Shown here: positions 11,437 to 23,800 of the stretch, piece after piece
Position numbering within the stretch: position 1 is the first letter of the stretch
How the letters are laid out: the number at the start of each line of letters is the position of its first letter
From: Brachionus manjavacas
Taxonomy: Eukaryota > Rotifera > Eurotatoria > Ploima > Brachionidae
Assembly (NCBI GenBank): GCA_019054805.1
Contig: JAHQIY010000003.1
Span: 7,998,001-8,062,000 of the forward strand
Direction: 5' to 3'
Length of the DNA stretch: 64,000 nucleotides
Position numbers and translations under genes: made by a program
The notes under the pieces: generated by a model
The model's input: only the letters and a program-made list of their open reading frames with translations
Database searches by the model: none
Told to the model about the DNA's origin: nothing

Positions 11437-11922
11437 CAGGTTCTAATAAATTTATCTTGATTTGTTTTTGTTTAACATCACAAAAATTAAGCAAACATTT
11501 TCTAAAAAGATTGTCACAATCTTGCTTTTTCTTATTACATGTTGCATAGCAGGTATCATGCTCATTACAACACTTTGTTATGTCATGCATATTTAATCTA
11601 TCAAAATCTATTTTAAAGTCGTATGATCCACAACCATTGGGAGTTGACAAATGAGCTGGATTAGCTTTTGGTTTCTCTAAAAATTCAAACACAATTATTT
11701 TTCTAAGATTCATACGTCAAACATACTCTTATTTTGGCATCTAAACTCACATACTTTAAAATCTATATCTCTATTTTGCACTATATGATCCAAATAACTT
11801 CTTCCTATCCGTTCGGTCATTGACCAAAAATCATCCAAATAACTTGTCGAACCGGATCCTTTGCACAGCTTGATCATCAAAATTGATAATGTTAAAAAAT
11901 ACAAATTCATGATCGGTTTCAA
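11437..11922 (-). CDS. Group XII secreted phospholipase A2, 3' end not found
   Basis: Secreted PLA2 enzymes hydrolyse the sn-2 ester of phospholipids. Exon 1 (11922-11727) starts with an ATG and a signal peptide (about residues 1-22), then a helix-rich stretch. A 50-bp intron (donor GTATGT, acceptor TTTTTAG) separates exon 2 (11676-11437), and the frame is kept across it. Exon 2 has the group XII signature: PNGCG, then CCNEHDTCY with the catalytic His-Asp pair, then CNKKKQDCD and a C...FC pair. It ends at a strong donor, GTAAGT (11436-11431). The final exon, which in the family carries about 45 more residues and several Cys, was not recognised. Either it lies beyond a longer intron or the gene is broken. 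The closest family members are the PLA2G12A/B type. Confidence 0.85.
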
Positions 11923-12344
11923 CAGCTCATTACTGATTTATTACGAAATATTAAAATTTTTAAACTAAATAATTATTTTAGTGTATGCAAGTAAAATACT
12001 TTATATTATAATTCTTAAAAGTAAAAGATGAAATTTTTAAAATTCAGGGTTATGTTGAAATATTTTTTTAAATATTTATTTTAAAATGAAAAGAATAAGT
12101 TGAATTATTTTTACTGTATTAAAGAAATTTGTAGATCAATTGAAATGTGCGATCTTTGAGTGTGAATATTTAAACAGAGCTAAACAAAATTTTGATATAA
12201 GAAAAAAAATCAGAATGAATTAAGTTTTGTAAAACTAATGAATACATGACAAAAAATATTTATTTTTTTACTCTATACATATTATTAATTTAAATATATC
12301 ATTTTCAATTATTATTGTACAACAAAAAATTAAAACATACTAAT

Positions 12345-12658
12345 TTAATTTTTCTCAAAATCGCAACAAAGATATCTAAATATTTTGTTGATTAAGGTTT
12401 CAGAAATTTCAGTTTGTTGGCTTTTGTCAATAACTTTTTCATTGTCTATAATTAAAATCATAAAAAGTTTTATAAAAAAACTTTTTTGTTAAAATTACTT
12501 ATTTTTTTCAAAGACATTACAATAACTTGTTCATTTATATACTTTTTTATATCCAAGCTGAGCAAGTCATTTTCTTGAACCATATTTTTTCCTAGACTCG
12601 GATCAGAAAGGCTTCGGACGGGTCTTTGAGTCCCATTTTTTGAGATTTTTTTTTCCAT
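12345..12658 (-). CDS. Small two-exon gene, 86 residues, unknown function
   Basis: Exon 1 (12658-12499) begins ATG and ends at donor GTAATT in phase 1. Exon 2 (12445-12345) begins after ATTATAG and ends at a TAA at 12347-12345. The 53-bp intron matches the size of others nearby and the joined frame is open throughout. The protein is hydrophilic and largely helical, with a basic Ser-rich N-terminus (near RPVRSLSDPSLGK), two predicted helices and a C-terminus with a Cys-Cys pair. It has no signal peptide or membrane segment. I do not recognise the family. It lies between PLA2 and the galactosyltransferase, all on the minus strand. Confidence 0.6.
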
Positions 12659-12777
12659 TTTATATTAATCTCCAAATCAAATAGATAAATTAAAATATCA
12701 ATTTCGATATTTTTGGTTGCATAGATACCATTTATTGAATAAAAATATTTAAAAACAAAATTTTAAAATTAATCTAT

Positions 12778-14186
12778 CTAAATTGGAAAATCAAAAGACA
12801 CCAAGATCCAGCTAAATAATCTTTTGTAAGCTTTGGACTCTATTCTATATTTCAAGCTATTTAGGCCATCAGTTTTAAACCTCTTTTTTGCGGATTCCAA
12901 CAAATTAAATCTTTAAACAAATAAAATTTATTCCAATAACTTAATATTTACTCGAATACATTTACCTCTGTTTACTGGGAACGTCTTTTTTGTGAGCTAG
13001 CATAAAATACCTCGATATATAATCAGGATATCGAATGATTTTTAAATTTTGAGATAAGACCCTTAAATTTTATTAACCAAAGTGTTAAATTTTTTATAAA
13101 ATACAAACCTTTCGGCAAAATCATCATCTAAGATCATTTAAAAAAATTAAAAAAATGACTCTATAGTAAGTTTTTTTTCAGATTACCTTCTCCACCCTTA
13201 AAAACAAAATTAATCTAAATCAAAACTAATCGATTAGTCTAAAAACTGGATCATTTTTAATCCACTTGTTCTGACTAATCTTTAAAAAATAATTCGACTT
13301 ACCCATCCGAAATATGAATTACTAAATCCATTTACTTTTTCAAAATGCTCTCGGCTAATTGCAGTCACGCCACCAAGTATTTCCTTATAAGGCAAAACAT
13401 ATCCAAAAGTATTTACATTGCTAGACATATGTCTAGGATAATATGGACAATGGTACAAGTTTCTGTCATCTTCAGGCACCAAATCTACATCGTGAAACAC
13501 AAAACAGTCCCAATTGTTATCTTTAATAGCTTCATTGTACCCAATGTTCATTAACATCGCCCTGTTAAAAGGAATCGACTCTACCTTGAAAAATATTTGC
13601 CAAAATTGATCGAAAATTTAAATTTAATTACTTCTTCTATGATATAAATGGCGTATTCAATTAGTTGTTTGCGCAGAAATTCATGCATGTGATTAAGAAA
13701 TAATCTAAGATGAACATCTCTATCTCTATAGGGTACAATAATTGCCACTTTGCTCTGAGGTAAGCAGTTCTTAGGTTTCCAATGTCCGCCCGATTCAGGC
13801 CCAAAGAAACTCGAGTATTTTTCTTCAAGATCTCTATGGGTCAAAACGCTTTCATCAACACTTAATTTGCCGGACAAATGAGGAGAAATAAAAGGACAAA
13901 ATGACGTCAAAATACTATTATTATACTGATATTGATTGAATAAATAAAAATTGTCTAAGCTATTAATTAAAATTGGAGCTATGTTTTTTTTATTATTTGG
14001 TGATGCCTCTTTGCTAGAAGGGTCAACTGGGCCAGAAGCCGAATACTCGTTTTCTTGGCTTACTATTTTTGATTCAATATTTACATTGGCTCCATATTTC
14101 CATACAACAAACAACAAAACCACAAACAGAAAATATTTCAAGCTATTTTTGAATAAATTTTTGTATTTTTTCTTCATTATATTCAA
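12778..14186 (-). CDS. Beta-1,4-galactosyltransferase (GT7 family), six exons
   Basis: A type II Golgi enzyme that transfers galactose (or GalNAc in some invertebrate members) from UDP-sugar to terminal GlcNAc. Exons: 14186-13632, 13584-13303, 13196-13187 (only 10 nt), 13127-13109 (19 nt), 13061-12966 and 12910-12778. All joins keep frame and give 364 residues. One membrane segment lies at about residues 15-30 after a short basic cytosolic tail. Family motifs: IIVPYRDRD, FNRAMLMNIGYNEA, the metal-binding DVD at about 217-219 (FHDVDLVPEDDRN), the NTFGYVLPYKEILGGVTAISR block, FGWGGEDDD at about 277-285, and the C-terminal TDGLNSLKY. FGWGGEDDD is assembled from three exons, which makes the microexon convincing. 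A poly(A) signal (AATAAA on the minus strand) lies near 12735. I cannot say which vertebrate paralogue (B4GALT1-7) is closest. Confidence 0.93.
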
Positions 14187-14851
14187 CGGGTTTTAATATA
14201 ATTCAATCATTTTAAAATAGATGTATTTATTTAGGTAAATCTAAATGGGTTAATATTTAAATTTTTACTAATTTTAGAAAAAAAAATTATCCTAGTTAGT
14301 TATGAAAAATGAAAAATGAAAATCATTTTTGAATAACTAATTAGATAATTTCAGATAAAACTTAACAGATTTGAGATAGGAAAATAAGATTATTGATAAA
14401 AAAATTTAAATTGTACTTTTGTTATAAAAAATGGTATATGAAAAAATTAACAAAATTTAAATTGCCAGCAATTGACTTATATGTGATTCAATATTTGATT
14501 GTTTTATTTCTATTAATCATTTTATACAAATAAATTAAATATTTATTCAGAATAAATATAATTATTTTTTATTATAATGAAATTTTAAAAGTTATAAATT
14601 ATCTCAATATCAATATTGCTTCAGCCGAATTTTGCAACTAAAACAGTTGCTTATTTATAAAATAACATGCCAAAATACTTTTTTGAAAATAATTGAAATT
14701 TTTCAGTCAGACAAAATAATTTAAAAAGCAAGATATCAAAAAACACTTAGAAAAATTCCTACTGCGATTTAAAATGAATAAACTGAATTTTATAAATTTT
14801 TAATTTTTATTTATGAATTTAGAAAAAAAAAATATGAATAAATAAAAATTT
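14187..14851. other. Intergenic, AT-rich
   Basis: The 5' flank of the galactosyltransferase, presumably holding its promoter. I see no gene or clear repeat. Confidence 0.6.
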
Positions 14852-14924
14852 CGAGCCTACCAGGACTCGAACCTGGAATCTTCTGATTCGAAGTCAGACG
14901 CGTTATCCATTACGCTACAGGCCC
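14852..14924 (-). tRNA. tRNA-Arg (anticodon TCG)
   Basis: A 73-nt cloverleaf without an intron. The acceptor stem is GGGCCTG pairing with TAGGCTC (two G-U type pairs), with discriminator G. The anticodon arm is TCTGA-CTTCGAA-TCAGA, which puts TCG at the anticodon. The T arm contains GGTTCGAGTCC (B box), and the A box is TAGCGTAATGG. A run of five T follows the 3' end (14848-14844 read on the minus strand) and would terminate RNA polymerase III. It lies 44 bp past the stop codon of the neighbouring minus-strand gene. Confidence 0.97.
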
Positions 14925-14968
14925 ATGGTTAATTAACCACTTATCTTAATTAAAGCAAAATGAAAAAT

Positions 14969-15556
14969 TTAAAACTTTTTAAATTTTATAATTTTTCTGA
15001 TCAGAATAATTTTGCTCGATGTTTCTTCAATAGAACACTTATTTTTACCGTGAACACTTTCCACTATCTTTATCTTCAAAATTTGAGTTTTTCTGATATA
15101 ATTCTTTGCTTTGACTTCCTTTTCCAGCGCTTTAAATGCGACTTGATTCGATTTTGTCAATCTAAGTGACTTTTTTCGCGGATTTTTTTTTGTTTGTCGG
15201 TAGTATGACAAAATTTTCGATCGAACCGAGTCGGTGAGTTCATTGTTTTGATTAAGTTCGAAGAAATGTTTTTCTCTGATAAAAAAATGGCTTCGATTTT
15301 GCAGTAAATTATCCATTTGAAGTACCAATCTTGAATCTGGAATGAGCATGTCGATTCCGCTGCAACTTTCGAATAGTCCATAGTTTTCGACAGATGAAAG
15401 CTCTATTTTGTTATTGAGATTTTTGAGCTTTTTAAGAACCATGTTGACAAAATTGTCGCATCTCAGCGTTACAGATTTGAGCTTGTTTAGCTTAATCTTT
15501 AGACACCAAGTTTCATAATGAATGTAAAATTTGGCCAAATCTTTTAAACTCTCCAT
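14969..15556 (-). CDS. Single-exon gene, 195 residues, possible Ras-association domain
   Basis: An uninterrupted frame from ATG at 15556 to a stop at 14969. Residues about 18-100 resemble the RA domain of Grb7/RIAM-type or other Ras-binding proteins: a Lys-rich first strand with LKSVTLRCDNF, then a helix, then NYGLFESCSGIDMLIPDSR and a strand ending FFIREKHFFEL. The second half is highly basic (near QTKKNPRKKSLRLTKSNQ) and probably disordered or helical. The RA call rests on pattern only. The frame, the complexity of the sequence and the ATG make a real gene likely. There is no signal peptide or membrane segment. Confidence 0.6.
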   Translation of the reverse strand: MESLKDLAKFYIHYETWCLKIKLNKLKSVTLRCDNFVNMVLKKLKNLNNKIELSSVENYGLFESCSGIDMLIPDSRLVLQMDNLLQNRSHFFIREKHFFELNQNNELTDSVRSKILSYYRQTKKNPRKKSLRLTKSNQVAFKALEKEVKAKNYIRKTQILKIKIVESVHGKNKCSIEETSSKIILIRKIIKFKKF

Positions 15557-18500
15557 ATCAATAGGTATGTTATTTTTTATCCAAATTATCTATAAAAATT
15601 GAGTATTTTACATCAGTTTATATATTTGGAGTACCCAGATCCTATTTAGAGGACACTTTGGTCTAATTATCCACTTCACACATGTGCTTTAGCGTAACTA
15701 AGAAAATTGATGAGAAAAACTTAAGTTTCAAGAAATAAAACTCTAAAAATTGACAAATGCTGATTCGAATTCAATTATTCTATTATTATACAGTAAAAGA
15801 TAAGCCTGTGTGTCCATTGAATTTAATAACATTAGCTAATAACATTGGGAAAATTGGAACATATGTTTGGCTCCGAAATTAGAACAATTTTATCTTAATT
15901 GAAATAGAATCATAAAGATTTAATCTAAGTTAAATAAAACATATACAATTTGTTTTTAGCCAATTTGAACGAAATTTATACTTTTTACAGCTTCGTATGT
16001 AGAGATTGTCAATTAGGCTAGTTGCAGGACACTGGGGTCTTTGATCGGCTTTTTGGAATTTAATTCAAAGGGATTTAAAGGGGATAAGTTAAGGAGGATT
16101 TATGTTCTTTAAAAGTTAAAAGTTTCTCCCTTAGGAATGCATTTTTTAATGTTGTAGTGATTATTTCGGTTTTCAAAACGGAATTAAAATTATTTTTTAA
16201 ATGATTTTGTCTTCGAATTCTTTCTTAGTTCAAAAATATTTGAGAATAATTTTTTCCAAAGAAATTTATTTAAAAATTAATTAGCTCGCAAAAAAATTTA
16301 ATCTAACAATAAGAAAAATTAGAAAAAATTTATTATAATATTTATTTGACTAATTAGTCTGTTAAATAAATAAAATCATTATTGAATGAATCATTTTTTT
16401 AAAAAGCCAATATTTTCAAATTAAATAAAATTAAATTTTCATGTATTTTTTGGATAATTTCAAATTTATTTTAATTTAATTTCAAAAATTTGTATTTTGA
16501 ATAAAAATTTATGTTGACAATTTTTAGGATCAAAAAAAAATTGGCAAATTTTTTTTTCTCAATTTACATTTTTATTGATACTTTGAGAAAAAAAAAACAA
16601 ATTTATCAAATTACTGGTATAATTTGATAGTTTTTCCTTTTATCTTTTTTAAAAATTGAAATATCTTTAGAACACTTTTTAATTTAATGTCAAAATTTTG
16701 AAAATAACTTTAAGAGAATCACTGAACAGATGTTCTTGAATTTTTAACCAAATCATGTTCCACATATTTTTATTATTTTGTTCGATTTTGTTTTTTGATT
16801 TAACAAAAAAAATAAAGCATAATTCAATAAATCTTATTACTTACAAGTCCAGGCTTGGACTTGACTTGGGACTTTGTACTTTTAAACAACTCTGGATTTG
16901 CAACTCTAATCGTTGCTTTTTTTACATAAAAATTAACACTTCATATTATATTTGAAATTTTAAAGAAACAGTTTGGTTTATTGGTTTATGATCGAAAAAT
17001 TTTGGTTCTTTGAGCACAGTTCAAGTCTAAGAAGACCACATTTTTTTAAAAATTTTAGCTAAATACATAAAACAAATAAAAAAAGAAAATGGTGCTTTAA
17101 AGATATTTCAATTTACTTAAAGTATTCAAAATTTTTTAAAGTATTCTTATTAGTTTTTTCCATTTTACTTCTTAAAATGTGAAATTTTAAAAATTTCATT
17201 AAAGTAAACTATGCTCAATTTTGTTTTATGTTATTTAAAGGGTTTATTTTCTAGAAAAAAATTTAAATATCACAATTTGAGGACTTAGATTAGAAAAAAA
17301 TAACAATTTTAAAATTTTTATCACAAACTTATTTACAATGAAAATTTCGAAACTAAATCAAAACGAAAACTGATTTTTGAACAAAACTGCATAGTAATTA
17401 AAATTAAACAAAAATTTTTTATTTTTCTGAATTTCAAAAAGATAAATTCTTTCTTAGCTAAATCCAAAAGAAAGAATTTGATTCAAAGAAAAAAATTATA
17501 CATATAAGAAATAAATTTTATTAAAATAATTTTATTTAATAATTTTTAATCAACTTAGTGTGCCCTCAAAATTAGAATAGGGATTAGAATGCATATATAT
17601 TCTCAATTTGGCGATCAGTAGAATAATGGTCAACAAAATATGAAATCAATGAGTTTTTATTTAAAACATATACTCTGCTTCTGAAACAATTGCTCAAAAA
17701 TATTCTTAATTTTTTTCATGTTTTGTTTAAAGTTCTTTATTAGTAGATAGGACGCCTTTATGGAAAAAATTAAACGGAAATATTCAGATTGAGAAAGAAT
17801 TTATGCTTATTTATTTTTAGAAAAAAAGAAAAAAATAAAGCTTATTCTAAAAATCAAAATCTTAATTTCAATAAAAAAATGAATTCTATACTCAATAAAA
17901 AGAAATTAAAAAAATTTTTATGTTAAGTTTAAGTGTTGAGAGAAAGTTTTATTTAATTTTACTTAATTTTTTTTTTAATAAATTCCTTTTTTTTTAGATA
18001 CGCAAATAGATTTTTTAATTTTAAAAATGAAAATTTTGCAAATAAATTGATTGAATCCAAAAGAATTAGTGATTTTTTGTTTGAAACAATCGGACAGATA
18101 AATCTCAATAATGTTTTTGAATTTTGCAATTTCAGCTTTTGCCAATTAATAGTGTTATTAAAAAGTATAGTTAGTCATTACCAAACTAACCTATAAAAAA
18201 TAAAATTATAAATTATATAGAATTAAATTTTTAATTTCAAATCTTAATTCTTTTTTTAAATAGTAACAAATATTACTAATTAGAATTTTTATTAAGTAAT
18301 TTAAATTTTCATAAATTTACTTTTTATCAATTTTTTAAGAAAGAATTAAAATAAACATGACAGTACCATGAGTGTACAATCATGGTCATTCTCACAATAC
18401 GTTCATGAATGATCACGTTCATAATTTTATTCATTTTCTTTCACAAGCTTTTAAGATTTTTAAGTCAAAAATAAGATATTTAAAAAACATTAAATTAAAA

Positions 18501-20841
18501 CATTAATATTTAATTTAATCTAAAAGATATCCTGAAATAGTTAAATAAACAGTTTATTAAAGTGTGTTTCTTAGATTAAAAAAAATGCTCGAGAATATTA
18601 TTGAAAATTTAAAAAAAAAAGCTTCTGTCTTTAGGCCTTAAATTTTATTTAAATATTTCTAAAATTTTCAAAAATATTTTTTTGAAACTGTTTATTTAAC
18701 TATTTCACTATATCTTCTTGGTTCCAAAATTGAACCTGTTGATGTAATCGATCTCATTATGAAACTAATTTTTAAGCCAGTTTAATTTAAATAGATTTAA
18801 TAAAAACAATAGATTTTCTATTTTAAAAAGTGAGACTTTTGAATTTAAGAATTTATTTGAAAATTAAATTTAAATTAATTTACTCTAATAAAATTTTTGA
18901 AATTTAAATTTAAACTGCATTTGTTTTTATCAAAAGGTTGTTTTTTACTTAAAGCTACATTTTTAATAGATTAATAGATTGATTGATACTCACTTAACTT
19001 CAATCGGAAATTAAATTTTTAATTTAATGATGATAAAATTAAAAAAAAAAATTCTAATTACTCAGAAATGGAAATTCTCGAATATTTTTGTAAATTTTTT
19101 AGCATAGCAACAAACGTCTATTTTCGACCGTCTCTAATCACTTCTATTTTTTTGTTTATTTTTTAAATACCTAAATAATTTTTTAATCAAAAATTTTTGA
19201 ATTCTGTCATTTAAATGAATAGAAAAATTCAATTCTGAATTTTGTAGAATTTTTCATTATGAAAAATTCTTCGAGTCCTAATTTCAAAATTATTTTTAAT
19301 CTTTTTTTTTTATTCTTGTAAAGCTTAGGTTTACAATATCTCTTAGAATCTTTGACTGGCCGTACTTTCGCTACTTTTGCTGGAGAAAATGCATAACTTC
19401 CTTCTCGATAGAATTTTTTAGTCATTAATTTTAGTCAATTCTAAATTCACTCTCCAAGGTTGACATGATAATAGGCATTCTCATTTATATGCTCTCAGTT
19501 AAAAATAAGTTTTGTAAGTGGAACATTATGCATTTATATATTTATTATTAGAGTCTGTTAATCATGTTCAAAATGAAGCAAAGTCTAAAAATATTTTAAT
19601 GAAAAATTTAATTTTTTACTTCAAGAAGAGAAAACTCAAATTTTTTAGAGTTTTTTCCTGTACTGAATTTTCCGATATCCCACAAAGTTGCACACACCTT
19701 TCTTCATTTTGTTTTAATGATAGAGTCAGTCTAATTTAAAATAGACAAAATGCACCAAAAAATTGTTTAAAAAGTACTCAGAGCCATCTGATCTAGATTC
19801 AATTAATTATAATTTTTATTTGCCTTTTAATTAATAAACTTTTTATATTTGTTTTTTTTTAAAATTCCCGAACTAATTATTTTGATTAACTTGAATCAAA
19901 TTAGTATAAAAAAAATTATCGTTTTTATTTTTTGGTTTAAAATGACCCATTTCACTCGTTCAAAAGTAGATTTTTTTTCGATGATTAGAAAATTTATTTA
20001 CAAATAATAAAATAATTTATCAAATTATTTTTGAGATCTTTAATTAATATTTTTAATTTTCTATTGGCATTATTGCTTCATTTTATTTGTATATTTGAGT
20101 GGATAGTTTTCGATTTATTGACAAAATAAATTAAATTTCGGAATAGGAAACATAGGTGATCATCTTAAATTTCCTCTCGTATGTTCTAAACTTGTTCTTA
20201 ACTAAACATTATAGAACCTAATTTATGCCTAAATAATATTTTTGTATTTCTCCTTTTTGAGAGATTTCCGATAACTTAAAATTTGATTATTCCCAACTCA
20301 AGGCTTTCTAAAGCACTTATTTTCTTAGCTGTTTATGTCTGTTTCCAAGAATTTTCACTCAAAAGGAGGCTTATTGATCATGTTAGAAACAAAAAAATCA
20401 AATTTTTTTTGTAATAAATTGAGCACTGAAAAATTCAAAAGATTGTAAACAAAATCGACATTCAATATAGCACAAAAAAGAAATAATTTTGAAATATTTT
20501 TTTTCTATAATATAAGCTTGAAATTTGCTGCTAATAAACTAAATTATTTTATGTTTAATTCGTTCGCATATAATCGAGGCCCAAAAAAATTATTATAAAT
20601 AATTATTTTGAGTAAAATGCAAAAATAAGAAATCGAAGTCTAAATAAACCAATTTTTGGCTAAACATCGCGTTAGAAGCGCATTTTTAGCTTTAATAACA
20701 TATTTTGCAGTCCGTACACTTTGTTTTTTAAGAATCGAAAAATTATTCTTTTTAGAATACTTGACTTACATGAAAAATTATTTTATTTTAATTGTTATTT
20801 ATTAATGGGATTCTGGGTTCAAGCTATAATAAAAATTAGTA
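15557..20841. other. Long gene-poor stretch, AT-rich
   Basis: 5.3 kb with no gene I can support. It contains a putative small MITE (18533-18707). A 72-codon minus-strand frame from ATG at 19425 to 19207 has a plausible, basic N-terminal half but no recognisable family or splice partner. The rightmost few hundred bases should hold the USP10 promoter. Confidence 0.5.
18533..18707. mobile_element. Putative short MITE with 23-bp perfect terminal inverted repeats
   Basis: TGAAATAGTTAAATAAACAG and the next three bases at 18533-18555 recur in inverted orientation at 18685-18707 without mismatch. The bases just outside (GATATC versus GATATAG) also resemble each other, so the real ends may lie a few bases further out. 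The 130-bp interior is AT-rich and non-coding. Confidence 0.6.
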
Positions 20842-23800
20842 ATGAGTTCAACGTCATTGTTTACTGATTCACGTGACTGCTCATCATCGCCTAATGAATC
20901 AAACATTAATTTATTCGATGCGAACGCCACATCGAATAGTTTAGTTTTTTCAGAAACTCAGGTATTAATTTTAATATAATTTTAAATGTTGTGATTCTAT
21001 GTGTCTTTTTGTTCACTAGTATAAAATTTTAATCCAATTTAGTTATTTCTAATTTTGTTTAAAATTAGCCCAAAAAAATCCTCTTTTTTCTTTAATTTTT
21101 CCTTTAATTTGATAATTTAAATTAAATTTTTCAGAGAAGAAAATTAAATTTATTTTAATCACAACCCAATTTATACAATGCATGTATCCTTTCTAGATTT
21201 TAGTTATTTTTTTGTATCCCTTATAAACAGTTCATAAAAATCCCCAAAAAATTACATTTTGTTTAATAGAGTTTTATTTAGGAGTTGTCTTTTGGTGATT
21301 TTACGCGGGAAGAATTGAATATTTTGATAGGCGACAATAAATTAACTCATTCGTTCAAATCAACAAAAAAGCTAAAGAGCAAAACATATTGTATTCCAAA
21401 AGACGAAAATTTATCTAGTTCACAAGAGATCGAATTAAACCAGGTAACTTTCAATCTGCTTGTTTGACTTTAAAAAAACTTCTTGAGAAAATATTTAGCT
21501 CTTTAGAATATTTAATAAATTGATCAGTAATTATTTATTATTTATCCAAGTAGATGATCTAGTAGTATGACATTTAATATTTCAAATGAATCAACTTTTT
21601 GTCTAATCCAAAATGGGTGTACTTTACTTTCGATTTAATATCAACATTTAAATAAAAGTACACTTTTAAGTCTTAGACATTTGAAATTGAAAGGATTTGG
21701 GTCATTTAGCTGCATATGTTTTACAAGTCTAATTTTTTGTTTTTATAAATAAAGGGATACATTTTGGTTTTATTCAAGCTTCTAAGACCTCTTTTTTAAA
21801 ACTACAGATTCTAATAGAATGTTTAAATCTTTATTTTAGATTGATTAAGCCCGGTAAATATGGGCATATGGGTAAATTTGATCTAGAAATATTTGATACA
21901 GATTTGAATTAATAATGAATTTAACCTTAGGAAATTTGTCTTAAGAGAACCAATTTTTCCCAATCATAAATAAACTCATTGCACATAGCATCGGTATTAA
22001 ATTAGAAAAAGAGTACAACAAAAAGAGTTTTTGTTAATGAATAAAAAATGTAAGTCACTTAAATCCAATTTTGGTAGCAAGTACAGATTGAACTATTTAA
22101 TCTAAAAAAAGTAGTTCCGAGTGAGAACCAAAGAGTTAAACTTTTGAAAAAGTTTAAGTGTCCTAACACTTAGTGCCAAGCAAGATGTCCTAAAATAGTT
22201 TTGATTTGAATTGTTTGTCAACATGTCAATCATGTCAAGTCATTTGTTTAATTTTTTTTAAATAGACCATATTATCAGACAATTTTTGAGCAACTTCTCC
22301 TTAGTAAAAAAAAAAATTTTAAAATAGCTTTGAAATTGAGAAAATTAACTAGTAATTTTCATTTTTTAATAGAATAATTTTCTAAGCTAAGCATTTTTCC
22401 CTTGTTTTTTCAATTATTCAATACAAGATCCTATTATCGTTCCGAGAATCATCAAAAAATTTTATAGGGATTTTGTGATTGTTCTCATATTAATTTTATT
22501 TTTAGCCTTAATTAAATCAAATTTTGTTTCTTTCCGATTGAATCAGTCTAATTTTCATCAAAAACCAATCGAGACCATATTGTCACCAAATTTCCCAAGC
22601 AACCAAAACGAATGTTTTTTTCTCCTTAATTAAGATTGTTGATTGGCAAAAGATCGATTTGATAAACTAGCTTTTAAAAGCTTGGCAAAGGTTCGCTTGA
22701 ATTTTTTTGATAATTTAATCAAAGCTCTTAATTGCATATAAATCTACCCAAAAGCTTTAAAACTATTTAAAGAAACATGCGTTCTACATAAAATGCATAG
22801 TTCTATATTTTCTTAGCTAAGAGAAATAGTTTCTAGTTTGTTCTTGGCAAACTAAACCATGAGCTCGTCTAAGCAGATAGATTGCCGAGAGATTTATTTT
22901 GACTGATTTCACAACCAGTGGCAAAATTTAAAATAAGATTTCACAATTAAATTTTTCTTTTTTTCTTTTTCGATTTAAATAGTCGAGGTGACTCATCTAA
23001 ATTCGTGAAGTAGTAATTTTTTCTCATTTAGGTTGATAGAAAAAAAATAAGAGATAATTATACCGAGAACAATTTGAGCATCGGTAGACTTGAGTGCCAA
23101 AGTGATGCTTTTAAACTAGACCAAACACTGCCGAACAAATTGAGAAAAGAATCAGGCTCCGGAATGGAAGTTACAAATTTGCCCCCATCAAATGCAAACA
23201 CCGAGCAGCAACGCCGCAACAAGAAAAAAAAGCCTCCAAACTACTATCAAAATGAAGAAATAGCAGCTATACTCAAAAAGACTGATAGCCTAGTGGCAAG
23301 CTCGACGACCGAAATGTCCAACGCCAGCCCACCACCTCAAAATACCGAAAGCAAAAATTTCGAACCTGATTCGGCCACAAACGAAAGTTTGGTCAATGAC
23401 ACAGCCAAAGTATTGGAAGAGGCCAAGATAGACCATGAGAATAATGAAGAAAAATCAGCACCTGCATCCAACTGGTCAGTAGGCGAACCTTCAAACAAAA
23501 GCTGGTCAAGTTTGTTCAAAAGTAGACAATTAGAGTCGGCTACTCAAAAACTTCAGTCCAAACCAGTTCAAGTCCCTAAGCCCGTTGTTGCTCAGCAAAC
23601 AAATTCCGGTTATTCGCAGTCATCATCTTCGTCGTCGATTTCGGTCAGTTTGTCGTCCAACTCGGACCAAAATTTGGCCGAATCATTTAAAACAATTGCA
23701 AATTTTCTCAAGTCCTGTGAGCTTAAGCACTCGGCTCCGGCTTTGCAGCCGCGAGGCATCCGCAACAAACAAAATTGGTGTTATGTGAACGCCACTCTGC

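Noticed and set aside
19207-19425. 72-codon minus-strand frame with a plausible N-terminus
   Set aside because: The second half is low complexity, there is no family resemblance and no splice partner was found, so it is not listed as a gene.
15557-20841. Search for CRISPR-like regular arrays or a cryptic multi-exon gene
   Set aside because: No regularly spaced repeats and no chain of in-phase exons were found.
21611-21675. GTGTACTTT / AAAGTACAC inverted pair in USP10 intron 2
   Set aside because: Only about nine bases per arm, which is expected by chance in AT-rich DNA.
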